Origin: JAACFF01 sp963701435
Lineage (GTDB): Bacteria > Chloroflexota > Anaerolineae > Promineifilales > Promineifilaceae
NCBI GenBank assembly: GCA_963701435.1
Contig: CAVPAL010000007.1
Location: forward strand, 62,001 to 126,000
Direction of reading: 5' to 3'
Length of the DNA: 64,000 nucleotides
Part shown: positions 52,314 to 61,144 of the stretch, one piece after another
How the letters are laid out: the number at the start of each line of letters is the position of its first letter
How positions within the stretch are numbered: position 1 is the stretch's first letter
Translations under genes and position numbers: made by a program
The notes under the pieces: model-generated
Told to the model about the DNA's origin: nothing
Database searches by the model: none
The model's input: the letters and a program-made list of their open reading frames with translations, nothing else

Positions 52314-54527
52314 CTATTCTTCTTCAAAAACCGACAGATCCTGCTTTTTCCAGATAGAAATGGCCAGCGGCGGCAGCGTCAGCACAATAGAATGCGGCCG
52401 ATCATGCCACGGGGTGGGGGAGGTTTCTTGTGGCGAATTGACCACATCGCTGCCGCCAAATTCACCTGCGTCGCTGTTCAGAATCTCCTCGTAAAAACCT
52501 GCCTCCGACACGCCCAACCGATAATCATAGCGCACGACAGGTGTAAAGTTACCAACAACCAATATTGTTTCACCCGTGGCAGGCGATATACGCGTATATG
52601 CCAGGATGCTGCGCTGACTATCGCGCAAATCGATCCATTGAAAACCATCCCAGGAGTAATCTTCTTGATGTAGAGCGGGTTCGGCCGCATACAGGTGGTT
52701 AAGTCTCTTTACAAATTGCTGCAGCTGCCGGTGCTTTGGGTCTTGATCCAACAGATGCCAATCCAGACTGCGCGCCTCGCTCCATTCTTGCCATTGACCA
52801 AATTCGGCGCCCATGAAGAGCAGCTTTTTTCCCGGGTGCGTCCATTGATAGGCATATAGCAGACGCAGGTTAGCAAACCGCTGCCAGACGTCTCCGGGCA
52901 TTTTGTCCAGCATGTTCTTTTTGAGATGGACAACTTCATCGTGGGAAAAGGGTAGGATAAATTTTTCACTGAAGGCATATAAAAGCGAAAATGTGAGCGT
53001 TCCATGATGGTAAGCGCGATAGACCGGATCATTCTTGATGTATTGCAGCGTATCATGCATCCAGCCCATATTCCATTTATATGTAAAGCCGAGTCCACCT
53101 GCTTCAGGCGGCGTCGTTACGCCTGGCCAGGCGGTGGATTCTTCCGCCAGCGTAATGACGCCGGGATAGTTGACCTGAACGCTGTGGTTGAAGCGGCGAA
53201 TGAATTCTATGGCCTCAATATTTTCACGCCCTCCATATCGGTTGGGCACCCATTCACCTGATTCTCGTGAAAAGTCAAGATAAAGCATTGACGCGACGGC
53301 GTCAACGCGCAGCCCGTCGATGTGGTACTTATCCAACCAGAATAGCGCATTGCTGACCAGGAATTGCGTGACTTCGTTACGGCCGTAATTAAAAATATAG
53401 GTGCCCCAATCAGGGTGAGAGCCTTTGCGCGGGTCCTCATGTTCGTATAGATGTGAGCCGTCAAAAAAACCAAGCCCGTGCTCATCTTTGGGGAAGTGGG
53501 CGGGCACCCAGTCTAGGATGACGCCGATGCCGGCCTGATGACAGGCATCCACAAAATATTGAAAATCATCCGGTGTACCAAAGCGGGAGGTCGGCGCAAA
53601 AAAACCGGTAACTTGATAACCCCATGAACCGTCAAACGGGTGCTCCGCGACCGGCAGCAGTTCGATGTGGGTGTAGCCCATATCTTTAATATAAGGCACC
53701 AGATCGTGGGCCAGATCACGATAGGTCAGCCATTCCCAGCCATTTTTATAGCGCCATGAGCCTAAATGCACTTCATAAATGCTGATGGGGGCGTCCAGAG
53801 CCTGTCGCGCTGCGCGCTCTGCCATCCATTCTTCATCATGCCACGTATGTTTGTTAATGTCCCATACAATCGAAGCATTTTTGGGACGCAGTTCATGAAA
53901 AAAGCCTACCGGATCGGTTTTTGTGACGATGTAGCCCATATAATGGGTTTTGATTTCAAATTTATAGAGAGCGCCTTCGCCTATGCCGGGCACAAAAAGT
54001 TCCCAAATGCCATTGTTATAATGAAAACGCATCGGATGACGACGGCCGTCCCACTGGTTAAAACTCCCTACAACGCTGACCCGTTCTGCATTGGGGGCCC
54101 AAACTGCAAACAGGACGCCCGTGCTGCCGTTTAATTCAATTACATGCGCGCCCAGGCGTTCGTACATGCGCAGGTGTGTGCCTTCCGCCAGCAAGTGGGA
54201 GTCAAACTCCGACAGCGTCGAGGGAAAAGCGTATATATCTTCGCGTAGTAGTGAATCACCCGTAAATGTAGTCACTTTGAGCAGATAAGAAATGGGCAGA
54301 CTGTGATCAGACAGATACACCTCAAACATGCCATCAGAGTGGATTTTGTGCATGGGGTATATTTCCTGGCTGTTCAGCATAACGGCCGTTTCCTGCGCGT
54401 CAGGTATAAATACGCGCACCACAACGCCAGTGGCAATTTCATGCGGCCCTAAAACAGAAAATGGATCGCCATGATACCCGCCAACAATGGCATCAACGGC
54501 GCCTTGGGGTAAAGTTGGATAGTCCAT
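52314..54527 (-). CDS. glgB: 1,4-alpha-glucan branching enzyme
   Basis: Makes alpha-1,6 branches in glycogen. The 737-residue protein has an N-terminal CBM48 pair (GGYHGDPFSVLGPHE, FAVWAPNAERVSVVGSFNQWDG) and a GH13 barrel with YTHIELLPVAEHPFDGSWGYQ, DGLRVDAVASMLYLDF (nucleophile Asp), LAEESTAWPGVT (acid Glu) and PFSHDEVVH. The ATG at 54527 has GAAGGTG upstream; the frame stays open to 54572 but without family similarity. Other glycogen genes are not in the window. Confidence 0.95.
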   Translation of the reverse strand: MDYPTLPQGAVDAIVGGYHGDPFSVLGPHEIATGVVVRVFIPDAQETAVMLNSQEIYPMHKIHSDGMFEVYLSDHSLPISYLLKVTTFTGDSLLREDIYAFPSTLSEFDSHLLAEGTHLRMYERLGAHVIELNGSTGVLFAVWAPNAERVSVVGSFNQWDGRRHPMRFHYNNGIWELFVPGIGEGALYKFEIKTHYMGYIVTKTDPVGFFHELRPKNASIVWDINKHTWHDEEWMAERAARQALDAPISIYEVHLGSWRYKNGWEWLTYRDLAHDLVPYIKDMGYTHIELLPVAEHPFDGSWGYQVTGFFAPTSRFGTPDDFQYFVDACHQAGIGVILDWVPAHFPKDEHGLGFFDGSHLYEHEDPRKGSHPDWGTYIFNYGRNEVTQFLVSNALFWLDKYHIDGLRVDAVASMLYLDFSRESGEWVPNRYGGRENIEAIEFIRRFNHSVQVNYPGVITLAEESTAWPGVTTPPEAGGLGFTYKWNMGWMHDTLQYIKNDPVYRAYHHGTLTFSLLYAFSEKFILPFSHDEVVHLKKNMLDKMPGDVWQRFANLRLLYAYQWTHPGKKLLFMGAEFGQWQEWSEARSLDWHLLDQDPKHRQLQQFVKRLNHLYAAEPALHQEDYSWDGFQWIDLRDSQRSILAYTRISPATGETILVVGNFTPVVRYDYRLGVSEAGFYEEILNSDAGEFGGSDVVNSPQETSPTPWHDRPHSIVLTLPPLAISIWKKQDLSVFEEE

Positions 54528-54955
54528 ATTCACCTTCACAACGATAGAATATTTTATCCAATCACCTTTCAACTAGATAAAACATGCTATGCTTTAGTTA
54601 TTTCAATTATAAATGGCAGATAGAGAAGCCAGGGCAGCCGCAGAAAGTGTTTTTCAAACCAAATTGGAACTTTGCAATTGCCTAGCTCGCCGCTAAAGTT
54701 AACAGAATTGCCCTTAAAAAGCAATATTAGGCTATAGTTAACTAATGTGAATTAGTTTAAGTATGAAAGTCGTTGTCGCCTGCATCCGCAAGTGATTCGC
54801 CCCCAACCTGTTTTCTAAATGATTCTCAAAACTACTTGGGTTACATCAGCATCAGCAAACAGTATACATAATGACCGAGATTCCTGCACCCTCTCAGTAA
54901 ATCCGAGAGCCTTTTACTCTAATGGATAATTGCGATATCATTTTATGAGAACCAT
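54528..54955. other. Gene-free stretch upstream of glgB
   Basis: About 430 AT-rich bases with no convincing open frame. It must carry the glgB promoter. A TTAACTAA/GTTAACAG pair of short dyads occurs near 54690-54750, but no regulator site can be named. Confidence 0.4.
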
Positions 54956-54983
54956 TTGCACGGCGCAATTTGCTTGCTATAAT
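54956..54983 (+). promoter_or_regulatory. Promoter of the candidate small RNA
   Basis: TTGCAC (54956-54961), 16-base spacer, perfect TATAAT (54978-54983). The predicted start of transcription is near 54990. No coding sequence with a normal start follows. Confidence 0.65.
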
Positions 54984-54989
54984 TTCGCC

Positions 54990-55133
54990 TAGGTATGGTC
55001 AGGTAAGGAGATAAGGGAAACTGAAACCCTCCCCCCAAACTGGCACGAGAGAAACGCGACTGGAACAACCTGGTCACGCTTAGAGCAATGCAACCTCCCC
55101 CTCCCTAATCTCCTGCATTGCTCGTTTTTTTTT
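54990..55133 (+). ncRNA. Candidate small RNA with C-rich, anti-Shine-Dalgarno loops
   Basis: A transcript of about 144 nt is bounded by the promoter above and a terminator with nine T. A G-rich 5' segment AGGAGATAAGGGA (55006-55018) is complementary, with one A-A mismatch, to TCCCTAATCTCCT (55102-55114) in the terminator loop, so a closing stem or pseudoknot competes with the terminator hairpin. Unpaired C-rich tracts (CCCTCCCCCC at 55027, CCTCCCCCTCCC at 55094) could pair with ribosome binding sites, as in RsaE/RoxS-type sRNAs. It matches no RNA family I can recall (not SRP, 6S, tmRNA, RNase P or a known riboswitch). Confidence 0.55.
55083..55133 (+). terminator. Intrinsic terminator of the candidate small RNA
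   Basis: GAGCAATGCA and TGCATTGCTC form a perfect 10-bp stem around a 21-base C-rich loop, followed by G and nine T. Confidence 0.85.
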
Positions 55134-55170
55134 AGCCGCCCCTTCCCTCCTGGGGGCGGCTCTTGTTTTA
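55134..55170 (+). terminator. Second, back-up terminator
   Basis: AGCCGCCCC and GGGGCGGCT form a 9-bp GC-rich stem with a ten-base loop TTCCCTCCTG, followed by CTTGTTTTA. It directly follows the first terminator. Confidence 0.75.
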
Positions 55171-55354
55171 TGAAACGGTCTTGCCAGCATTACTTGCAAT
55201 TGCCCCACATTTATGCAAAACTAATATTAGCACTATACGAATTAACCCCTCCTTTTTAGGTCTATTTTTTAATCGAATGTTGTGGATTGGATTACTTAAT
55301 GACCAATCCACCAAATAGTTCCTGTCTCTTGTTCTTGTTCTTGGAGAGCTTCCA

Positions 55355-55492
55355 GTGAAAATAATTTCACGCGTATTTTACTCTTATATCAAGAATCCTT
55401 ATGGTTTAATAATAGGACAGTCATTCATCATTGGCAGTAGTGTAGTTTGCCAACTGGGATGTTTCCCAAATCCAGGATGGATTAATTCTTGA
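55355..55492 (+). CDS. Possible small ORF upstream of the secreted protein
   Basis: A 45-codon frame from GTG 55355 (GGAGAG eight bases upstream) to TGA 55490-55492, overlapping the next gene's TTG start. The product has a basic start (KIISRVFYSYIKNPYG) and a hydrophobic middle with two Cys (LIIGQSFIIGSSVVCQLGC). It could be a coupled leader or small membrane peptide. Only the ribosome binding site and stop/start overlap support it. Confidence 0.3.
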   Translation: MKIISRVFYSYIKNPYGLIIGQSFIIGSSVVCQLGCFPNPGWINS

Positions 55493-58305
55493 TAATGGAA
55501 CGTGGTCGCACACCCAAATTTATAGCTATTTTTATTAGCGTTGTTTTGTGGCAGCTTACATCAGCTTCCTTTACTTCCGCCAATTTTGTCGGCACGCCCC
55601 AGCGCTCGAATGCGCCTTTCATCAGCGAAATAACCATAGTTACACCGGGGGATATTCAGCAATATACAAAATTTGAGGTTGCTTTTAATATTTCCACTTT
55701 GCCCACTAATCCATATTTCCCGTTTGATCCCACCCCACCCCCTGGTGTGCCAGCCAGCAGCGGCATAAGCGTGGACACATTTTTTTTGGCTCCTGGGGAA
55801 TCGGATTGGAACACGGCCGTTTCGTTACCCTGTTTTTACTACCAACCCATGCAAACTGTCACAGCCGGCAGCGAAACTGCTTTTTTTCAAGAATTTTCTG
55901 CGGTTTACCTAACTCCACTTGGCGCAGCCGAATGGCGCTGCCGGTTCACGCCCCAGGAAACAGGCGTCTGGCATTTCAAGATCAAAGCCACTGACGCCAA
56001 CGGCACGGCCAAATCCCCCATTTTAGATTTTGAAACCACGCCATGCAGCGGTGAAATTTGTAGAGGATTTGTGGGCGTGTCTAAAACAGACCCGCGCTTC
56101 TTTGAATTTGCCAACGGAGATCCTTTCATTACCCCATTGTTGAATGTGGAGGAAGGCAGCCCTTTTAATGATCTAACCAAGATTCGTACCAATATCCCGC
56201 TTTTGGGCAACAATGGCATACATTTTGTACGTTGGTTTCCGACGGGTGAAGGGACCAATATGTTTGTTATCCCCTTTGGCGACTCGATTCGCGTCAATTG
56301 GGGTTTTGGTGATGCATGGACCGTATTCGATAATGTTGACACACAAGCAGGCAAACAAGTCAGCCTGCGCCCATACTTTTACTCGACACAGCGTATCCCG
56401 GTGCAAGCAGGCGTCTACCAGTTTAGCCTGCGCGCCAGGGTCATAGGTGAGCAGGTCATCCGCATGCAGGTTGGCAGCCTGGAGGTCGACATTTGTGCAG
56501 CAGAAAACACAAATCATACCGCCAACGGCCAGGATTGTGATTTCAGACACGATGGATGGCAAGATTATACGCTGGAATACATCAGCGCCGGTGACAATAT
56601 GCTTGAAGTAGGCGCGCGCGGTTTGTATGTTTCCGCCGACGCCCCGCCCCCGTTCAGCAATGTGTATAATGGCGCAATTGCTGTGCATTCACTACTGCTT
56701 CAGCGCTTTGAGCCGGAGCGCAATGCATGGAGCGGCAACTGTCTCACGCGCGGCGATCCGGATACCCACACCTACATTGATCAGCGCAGCGCGGCCCGCC
56801 TGGATGAAATTCTGGCGTTGTCAGAGCAGTTGGGGGTTTACCACAAGCTAACCTTATTTCACAAAAATGAATCCTTGCTCAACCGCCTACAAGCTGACGG
56901 CGCGTTTGGCGACTATGACGCCAGCAACGCCAATTTTTATGCTGCTGACGATCACGCCTCTCGCTGGTACCAACGCGCTTACGTGCGTTATTTTATAGGG
57001 CGCTGGTCTTACTCCACGGCGCTGCACTCCCTGGAATTAGCCAACGAAACCGATCCGTGGTGGTCTACCAGCCAAACGGCAGGGCTTTCTGTTGCACAAT
57101 TTGTACATACCGAATCACCGCGTCATATTTTGATGAGTAATTCCTTTTGGCACAGTTTTCCAGATGAATTTTGGTCTGATCCAGTAATGGATTATGCCGA
57201 TAAACATTGGTATGCCAGTCCAAACAGCAGCGACGGCGATCTAATTAGTTTGGCACATGCGGATTCGGCGGCGTATGTGCGTGAATGTTTTCATCGCCTG
57301 AATGAATACAAGGTTATGCTGGACAGCCCAAAACCAATTTTGCGCGGAGAGGGTGGTTACTGGGGCGCCGGCAGCAGTTGGGACGAGCAGCATGCGGTGA
57401 TCTTAGATCCAACGGGAACCTGGTATCATAAAAAACTGTGGGCCCACGTGGGCATGTTGGGTAACAGCTGTGACGGTGAATGGTATCCACGTTTATTTGT
57501 ACCGCCGGTAAACGGCCGTTTCCCAAACAACAATCTCAATTTAGGCGATATGTTTGCGACCTATGATCGCTTTATGCAGGATGAGCCACTCAATAATGGC
57601 CATTATATGGAAATCGGCGTCGATTTGGAAAATGATCAACAAATATTATTGGCCCAAGGGTCTGGAAGCATACGCGCCTGGGGTGTGCGAGATGTTGAAA
57701 ATAGACGCGTTTTGCTGTGGATTGATAACGCCAACCACACCTGGCAAAATGTAGTGGATGGTATGGAAATCCCTCCTGAAAGCGCCCAGTTGATAATACA
57801 GGGGATGCCACAAGGCAGTTACACCATCGAAATCTGGGACACCCACGATGGATTAATTAGTGAAACAACCACAGCCAGCGTTACGGACAATAACGAACTG
57901 CAATTTAATGTAACGAATCTGGCTCACGATATGGCGGTCAAATTTATCGGTTCGCCCCGTCCGCGCGCGATTGATGCATTACACATTAGCCCCGCTGGCA
58001 CAGGGATCATATTATCCTGGCCTGCGGTAACGACAGATACGGCTGGCGAAATGGTATTAACTGAGCATTACAACATCTATCGCAGCGATCTTCCCTACTT
58101 TTTACCGTCTGTGTTTTTTCTACGCGGCGCAACTAACAGCAGTGAATTCCATGATCCGGATGTGCTGCTAGATTTCAGCGACCAGTATAGTTACGTGGTA
58201 ACGGCCGTTGACAGTGCCGGCAATGAAGCAGCCATCTCCAATCGCGTTGGCAAATTTGACTTTATGTTTAACTACTCTGAGGAGTTTCGTCGGCGTCGCT
58301 CTTGA
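55489..58305 (+). CDS. Large secreted glycosidase-like protein (DUF5060 plus TIM barrel)
   Basis: A 938-residue exported protein. A Sec signal peptide (hydrophobic KFIAIFISVVLWQLTSASF, cut near SASF/TSANF) is followed by a beta-sandwich with the DUF5060 pattern (residues 45-185, ending GVWHFKIKATDANG), a TIM-barrel-like region with LELANETDPWW (NE as likely acid/base) and ILRGEGGYWG (Glu as likely nucleophile) as in GH clan A, and a C-terminal fibronectin III-like domain (ILSWPAVTTD, YSYVVTAVDSAGNEA). The start is TTG 55489 or ATG 55495. A copy of dispersed repeat A is translated in frame within the N-terminal domain. The glycan target is unknown. Confidence 0.8.
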   Translation: MIMERGRTPKFIAIFISVVLWQLTSASFTSANFVGTPQRSNAPFISEITIVTPGDIQQYTKFEVAFNISTLPTNPYFPFDPTPPPGVPASSGISVDTFFLAPGESDWNTAVSLPCFYYQPMQTVTAGSETAFFQEFSAVYLTPLGAAEWRCRFTPQETGVWHFKIKATDANGTAKSPILDFETTPCSGEICRGFVGVSKTDPRFFEFANGDPFITPLLNVEEGSPFNDLTKIRTNIPLLGNNGIHFVRWFPTGEGTNMFVIPFGDSIRVNWGFGDAWTVFDNVDTQAGKQVSLRPYFYSTQRIPVQAGVYQFSLRARVIGEQVIRMQVGSLEVDICAAENTNHTANGQDCDFRHDGWQDYTLEYISAGDNMLEVGARGLYVSADAPPPFSNVYNGAIAVHSLLLQRFEPERNAWSGNCLTRGDPDTHTYIDQRSAARLDEILALSEQLGVYHKLTLFHKNESLLNRLQADGAFGDYDASNANFYAADDHASRWYQRAYVRYFIGRWSYSTALHSLELANETDPWWSTSQTAGLSVAQFVHTESPRHILMSNSFWHSFPDEFWSDPVMDYADKHWYASPNSSDGDLISLAHADSAAYVRECFHRLNEYKVMLDSPKPILRGEGGYWGAGSSWDEQHAVILDPTGTWYHKKLWAHVGMLGNSCDGEWYPRLFVPPVNGRFPNNNLNLGDMFATYDRFMQDEPLNNGHYMEIGVDLENDQQILLAQGSGSIRAWGVRDVENRRVLLWIDNANHTWQNVVDGMEIPPESAQLIIQGMPQGSYTIEIWDTHDGLISETTTASVTDNNELQFNVTNLAHDMAVKFIGSPRPRAIDALHISPAGTGIILSWPAVTTDTAGEMVLTEHYNIYRSDLPYFLPSVFFLRGATNSSEFHDPDVLLDFSDQYSYVVTAVDSAGNEAAISNRVGKFDFMFNYSEEFRRRRS
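55880..55910 (+). repeat. Dispersed repeat A, copy inside a coding region
   Basis: CTTTTTTTCAAGAATTTTCT then GCGGTTTACCT, nearly identical to 10774-10804. Here it lies within the secreted-protein gene and is read as AFFQEFSAVYLT. Confidence 0.65.
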
Positions 58306-58507
58306 TAATCTGCGCCAGTTGGTCAGTAAATTCTTGTGGAGATAAACCATAAATAATGGCTGCATCCGCGATGGTGTAAAAAGGCGCCACAGCACAGCCT
58401 ACACAAGCCATATTGTTGCGATGAAAAACATCAGCCGTTTGGGGCCAATTTGATATGACATCGCTAATTTTCATTTCTTGCAATGGTTTATCTCCACCTG
58501 TATTCAT
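58268..58507 (-). CDS. DUF1858 domain-containing protein
   Basis: A 79-residue cysteine-containing protein of the DUF1858 family: KISDVISNWPQTADVFHRNN, then MACVGCAVAPFYTI with the conserved CxxC, and DAAIIYGLSPQEF. The family is often found beside nitrite/nitric oxide and Fe-S repair genes; here it is the last gene of the nos cluster, 8 bases after the cytochrome c gene. Its 3' end overlaps the convergent secreted-protein gene by 38 bases. Confidence 0.85.
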   Translation of the reverse strand: MNTGGDKPLQEMKISDVISNWPQTADVFHRNNMACVGCAVAPFYTIADAAIIYGLSPQEFTDQLAQIIKSDADETPQSS

Positions 58508-58515
58508 AGCATCAA

Positions 58516-58941
58516 CTACTCATGCAAAGTCCGCACATATGCAATAATATCCAAAATTTGGTCGTCGGCCAGGGCTGGATTTCCGCCCTTTGGCGGCATG
58601 TCTATACCGGTTGTGTTAAGCGGATCGCCAACCGGGCGTCCTACTTTGATGAATGCTACCATTTCTTCATCATTTCTCTCACGCAAAAATTCGCTGGTGG
58701 TAAATGGCTTACCTAATCCCTCAACGCCCTCTCCACCAGGGCCATGACATGCAATACAAAGCTTATCGTACTCCACCTTGCCCGCTTCCGGGTCGCCGGC
58801 GCTTACAACTGCCTGCTCCTCTACTGGAGCCTGACTCTCGGTGTTGGCAGAACCACCTTCATTTCCACCGCCGCCACAAGCGGCCAATAATAATAACAAA
58901 ATAGTTAGCCCAACAGTCCAAAACAAATTTCTAAATTTCAT
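58516..58941 (-). CDS. Lipoprotein cytochrome c
   Basis: A 141-residue mono-heme cytochrome c. The signal ends in LLLLLAACGGGG (lipobox Cys near residue 22), then a 30-residue flexible linker, the heme site CIACH, and MPPKGGNPALADDQILDIIAYVR with the axial Met. It lies in the nos cluster just after nosL and probably carries electrons to NosZ on the outer face of the membrane. Confidence 0.9.
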   Translation of the reverse strand: MKFRNLFWTVGLTILLLLLAACGGGGNEGGSANTESQAPVEEQAVVSAGDPEAGKVEYDKLCIACHGPGGEGVEGLGKPFTTSEFLRERNDEEMVAFIKVGRPVGDPLNTTGIDMPPKGGNPALADDQILDIIAYVRTLHE

Positions 58942-58950
58942 ATTCTTCTC

Positions 58951-59445
58951 CTAATTTGAATGTTCATCTTGCATCCCACCCATCGGCATTTGGCCACCTT
59001 CCTGGGATGAGAGCAAATCAGCAAAGTTCATAACCAAAACATCTTCTTTGCCATAGGCAAGGGCATGCGCCTGATCTTCTTCAGCGCAGGCCGCGATGCC
59101 GAAACCCATCGGCGTCATGAGATCGCTGTCCAATACATAATACGCATTTTCAGCGCGTATCCATTCACCGGTTGTAATATCATGAACCCAATATGAAGCG
59201 ATATCTTGCGGGTTTTCTGCTGTATAGGCAAGCATGCCGCCGATATCATCAAAGCGGTGCGCTTCACCATCTTTTGTCCAATAGGCTGCCGCAAATTTCT
59301 CTTCACTGATAATCATGCCACAGCGATCACATACGTCCTGTCCATACATGATTTCAGGCGGCGCATCGGTGTTTACGGATTGACCACAGCCAACTAACAT
59401 TAACAGCGTGAGTGCTGCTAAAATCACGACGGTTCTATTTTTCAT
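58951..59445 (-). CDS. nosL: Copper chaperone lipoprotein NosL
   Basis: Supplies Cu(I) for NosZ maturation. The 164-residue protein has a lipobox (LMLVGCGQS), the Cu-binding CDRCGMIISEEKFAA motif, HRFDDIGGMLAY, and a Met/His-rich tail (QMPMGGMQDEH) that may bind more copper. Its start overlaps the nosY stop by 4 bases. Confidence 0.92.
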   Translation of the reverse strand: MKNRTVVILAALTLLMLVGCGQSVNTDAPPEIMYGQDVCDRCGMIISEEKFAAAYWTKDGEAHRFDDIGGMLAYTAENPQDIASYWVHDITTGEWIRAENAYYVLDSDLMTPMGFGIAACAEEDQAHALAYGKEDVLVMNFADLLSSQEGGQMPMGGMQDEHSN

Positions 59446-60275
59446 AAGACACCTTTTCTTTTAAACAACTGGGTCGCAAGCAAGAAAGGTATCAGAACCC
59501 AAATGAGTAACAGTCCAATTAACAGTGCTAATAATTGGCTTCCATAGGTACGAAAAGCATAAATTCCGACTGGACCAAGTACTTCCAGATTTTGGCGCAA
59601 GTTTAAAATGGCTGCAAGTTTGAAAAGTTGTAACGGGTTTATCAGCGCCATCCCGAAGAGCTGGTTGATTTTAAACTGCAAGACAACGGCCGTTCCCATT
59701 AACCCTAAATCTCCAAAGAATACCAGCAGCAGCCACAGAAACAACGCCAGGCCAACGGCCGTTGCGCTGCGCGTAACCGCCGCCGAAATCAAAAAACCCA
59801 CGCTCAGGGTGGCGACAGCTAACAAGCACGACAACAGCAGCAGCACAACATAAGTACGTATCTCTGAACTGCCGCCGTTAACAGCAATTAAAAGCCCAGT
59901 CAGGCCAAATCCCAGGCCCAAAGCAGCCATCAACGCCAGCGCCATGCCAATGAATTTACCCAGCAGCAGTTCGAGTTGATTCACCGGCTGCGCCAGCAAA
60001 TAGATCAGGGTTCCTTTCTCACGTTCTCCGGCCAGGCTCAAAGCGCCCAAGGTCAAACCCATCAGCGGCACAATAAGCAGCACCAAATTGATGAGACTGG
60101 CGCTCGTGCGTCCGAAACCCGCCAACCCATAATTGCCCGCACCCGAAAGCGAAAACCACGCCAACGCCAGCGACAAACCGGCAAAAGCAATGGCGTACAA
60201 CACAAACCAACGGTTATGGCGCGCGTCGCGCAGCTCTTTTTGCATTAGAACGTAAACGTTTTCAAAATCGATCAT
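59442..60275 (-). CDS. nosY: ABC transporter permease NosY
   Basis: The membrane subunit of the NosFY transporter needed for the copper-sulfide centre of NosZ. The 277-residue ABC-2-type protein has six helices; MQKELRDARHNRWF at the N-terminus, GALSLAGEREKGTLIYLLAQPV (coupling segment) and ITRSATAV-like AVTRSATAVGLALFLWLLLV match the family. Two ACGGCCGT palindromes lie 70 bases apart at 59686 and 59755. Confidence 0.9.
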   Translation of the reverse strand: MIDFENVYVLMQKELRDARHNRWFVLYAIAFAGLSLALAWFSLSGAGNYGLAGFGRTSASLINLVLLIVPLMGLTLGALSLAGEREKGTLIYLLAQPVNQLELLLGKFIGMALALMAALGLGFGLTGLLIAVNGGSSEIRTYVVLLLLSCLLAVATLSVGFLISAAVTRSATAVGLALFLWLLLVFFGDLGLMGTAVVLQFKINQLFGMALINPLQLFKLAAILNLRQNLEVLGPVGIYAFRTYGSQLLALLIGLLLIWVLIPFLLATQLFKRKGVL

Positions 60276-60278
60276 ATC

Positions 60279-61142
60279 TCACTCCACCGTGAAATCCTCA
60301 ACCTCAATGCCGGCGTCATGCAGCATGCGGAAAACCTTGCCTTTTTCGCCCGGTCTAACCTGTACGCGCACGCCACGGCCGTTGCGGCTAACCGGCATAC
60401 CATATTCGGTGAGTGTTTCTAAAGCCGGCTTTATACGCGCTTCCGGCAGGTAAAGATGCAGCGTAGATTCCCAACCAAGACGCTGTTCCAATTCGTCAGG
60501 CGGCGCATCGATAACCAAGCGACCGGCTTCCATTAACAACACCCGATCCGCCAAGGCAGTCACCTCTTCCAGCCGATGTGATGAGAAGGCCAACGTTTTG
60601 CCGCCGATTTTTAGATCGTGCAGCATTAGCAGGAAATCTTCACGCGCGCGAATGTCAAGATTGGCTGTTGGCTCATCCAAGATCAAGATTGGCGGATCGG
60701 CCAGGAGCGCTAGCGCCAGCGCGAGCCGCTGTTTTAATCCGCCCGAAAGATCATGAACCGGTTTGCTAATATGGGGCGTCAACTGCAAACGATCTAATAA
60801 TGGGGTGAAATCGAAACCGGTGGGTATTTTTTTCAGGCGCGCATAAAAAGTGAGCGTTTCAGCAACCGTCATATCATCATGAAAATTAAGTTCCTGGGGC
60901 ACAAATCCCATCAGACGCCGCGCGGCTTTGCCATGTTGCCGGACATCAATACCGGCAATGTTGACATTGCCCTCAAACGGCAACAACCCTAACAAACAAC
61001 GTAACGCGGTTGTTTTACCCGCTCCGTTTGCTCCCCACAACGCCACCGCTTCACCAGTCTGCACGCTAAAAGAAAGATTGCCCACAGCAGTCAAGTCGCC
61101 AAACCGTTTTGTTAGATTGGTTACCGAGATGATTTCACTCAT
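60279..61142 (-). CDS. nosF: ABC transporter ATPase NosF
   Basis: The 287-residue ATPase partner of NosY. Walker A GANGAGKTTAL, signature LSGGLKQRLALALALL, Walker B ILILDEPTANLD and the switch His in AFSSHRLEEV are all intact; a C-terminal domain of about 70 residues follows. The gap to nosY is 3 bases. Confidence 0.92.
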   Translation of the reverse strand: MSEIISVTNLTKRFGDLTAVGNLSFSVQTGEAVALWGANGAGKTTALRCLLGLLPFEGNVNIAGIDVRQHGKAARRLMGFVPQELNFHDDMTVAETLTFYARLKKIPTGFDFTPLLDRLQLTPHISKPVHDLSGGLKQRLALALALLADPPILILDEPTANLDIRAREDFLLMLHDLKIGGKTLAFSSHRLEEVTALADRVLLMEAGRLVIDAPPDELEQRLGWESTLHLYLPEARIKPALETLTEYGMPVSRNGRGVRVQVRPGEKGKVFRMLHDAGIEVEDFTVE

Positions 61143-61144
61143 AT

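Noticed and set aside
54637..54665. A further copy of dispersed repeat A (GCCGCAGAAAGTGTTTTTCAA, reverse orientation)
   Set aside because: The match is only about 60 percent and broken; it may be chance in AT-rich sequence.
54990..55133. Small SRP RNA, 6S RNA or c-di-GMP riboswitch
   Set aside because: The GGAAGG/AGCAG core of SRP RNA, the central bubble of 6S and the riboswitch core sequences are not present, though a covariance search was not possible.
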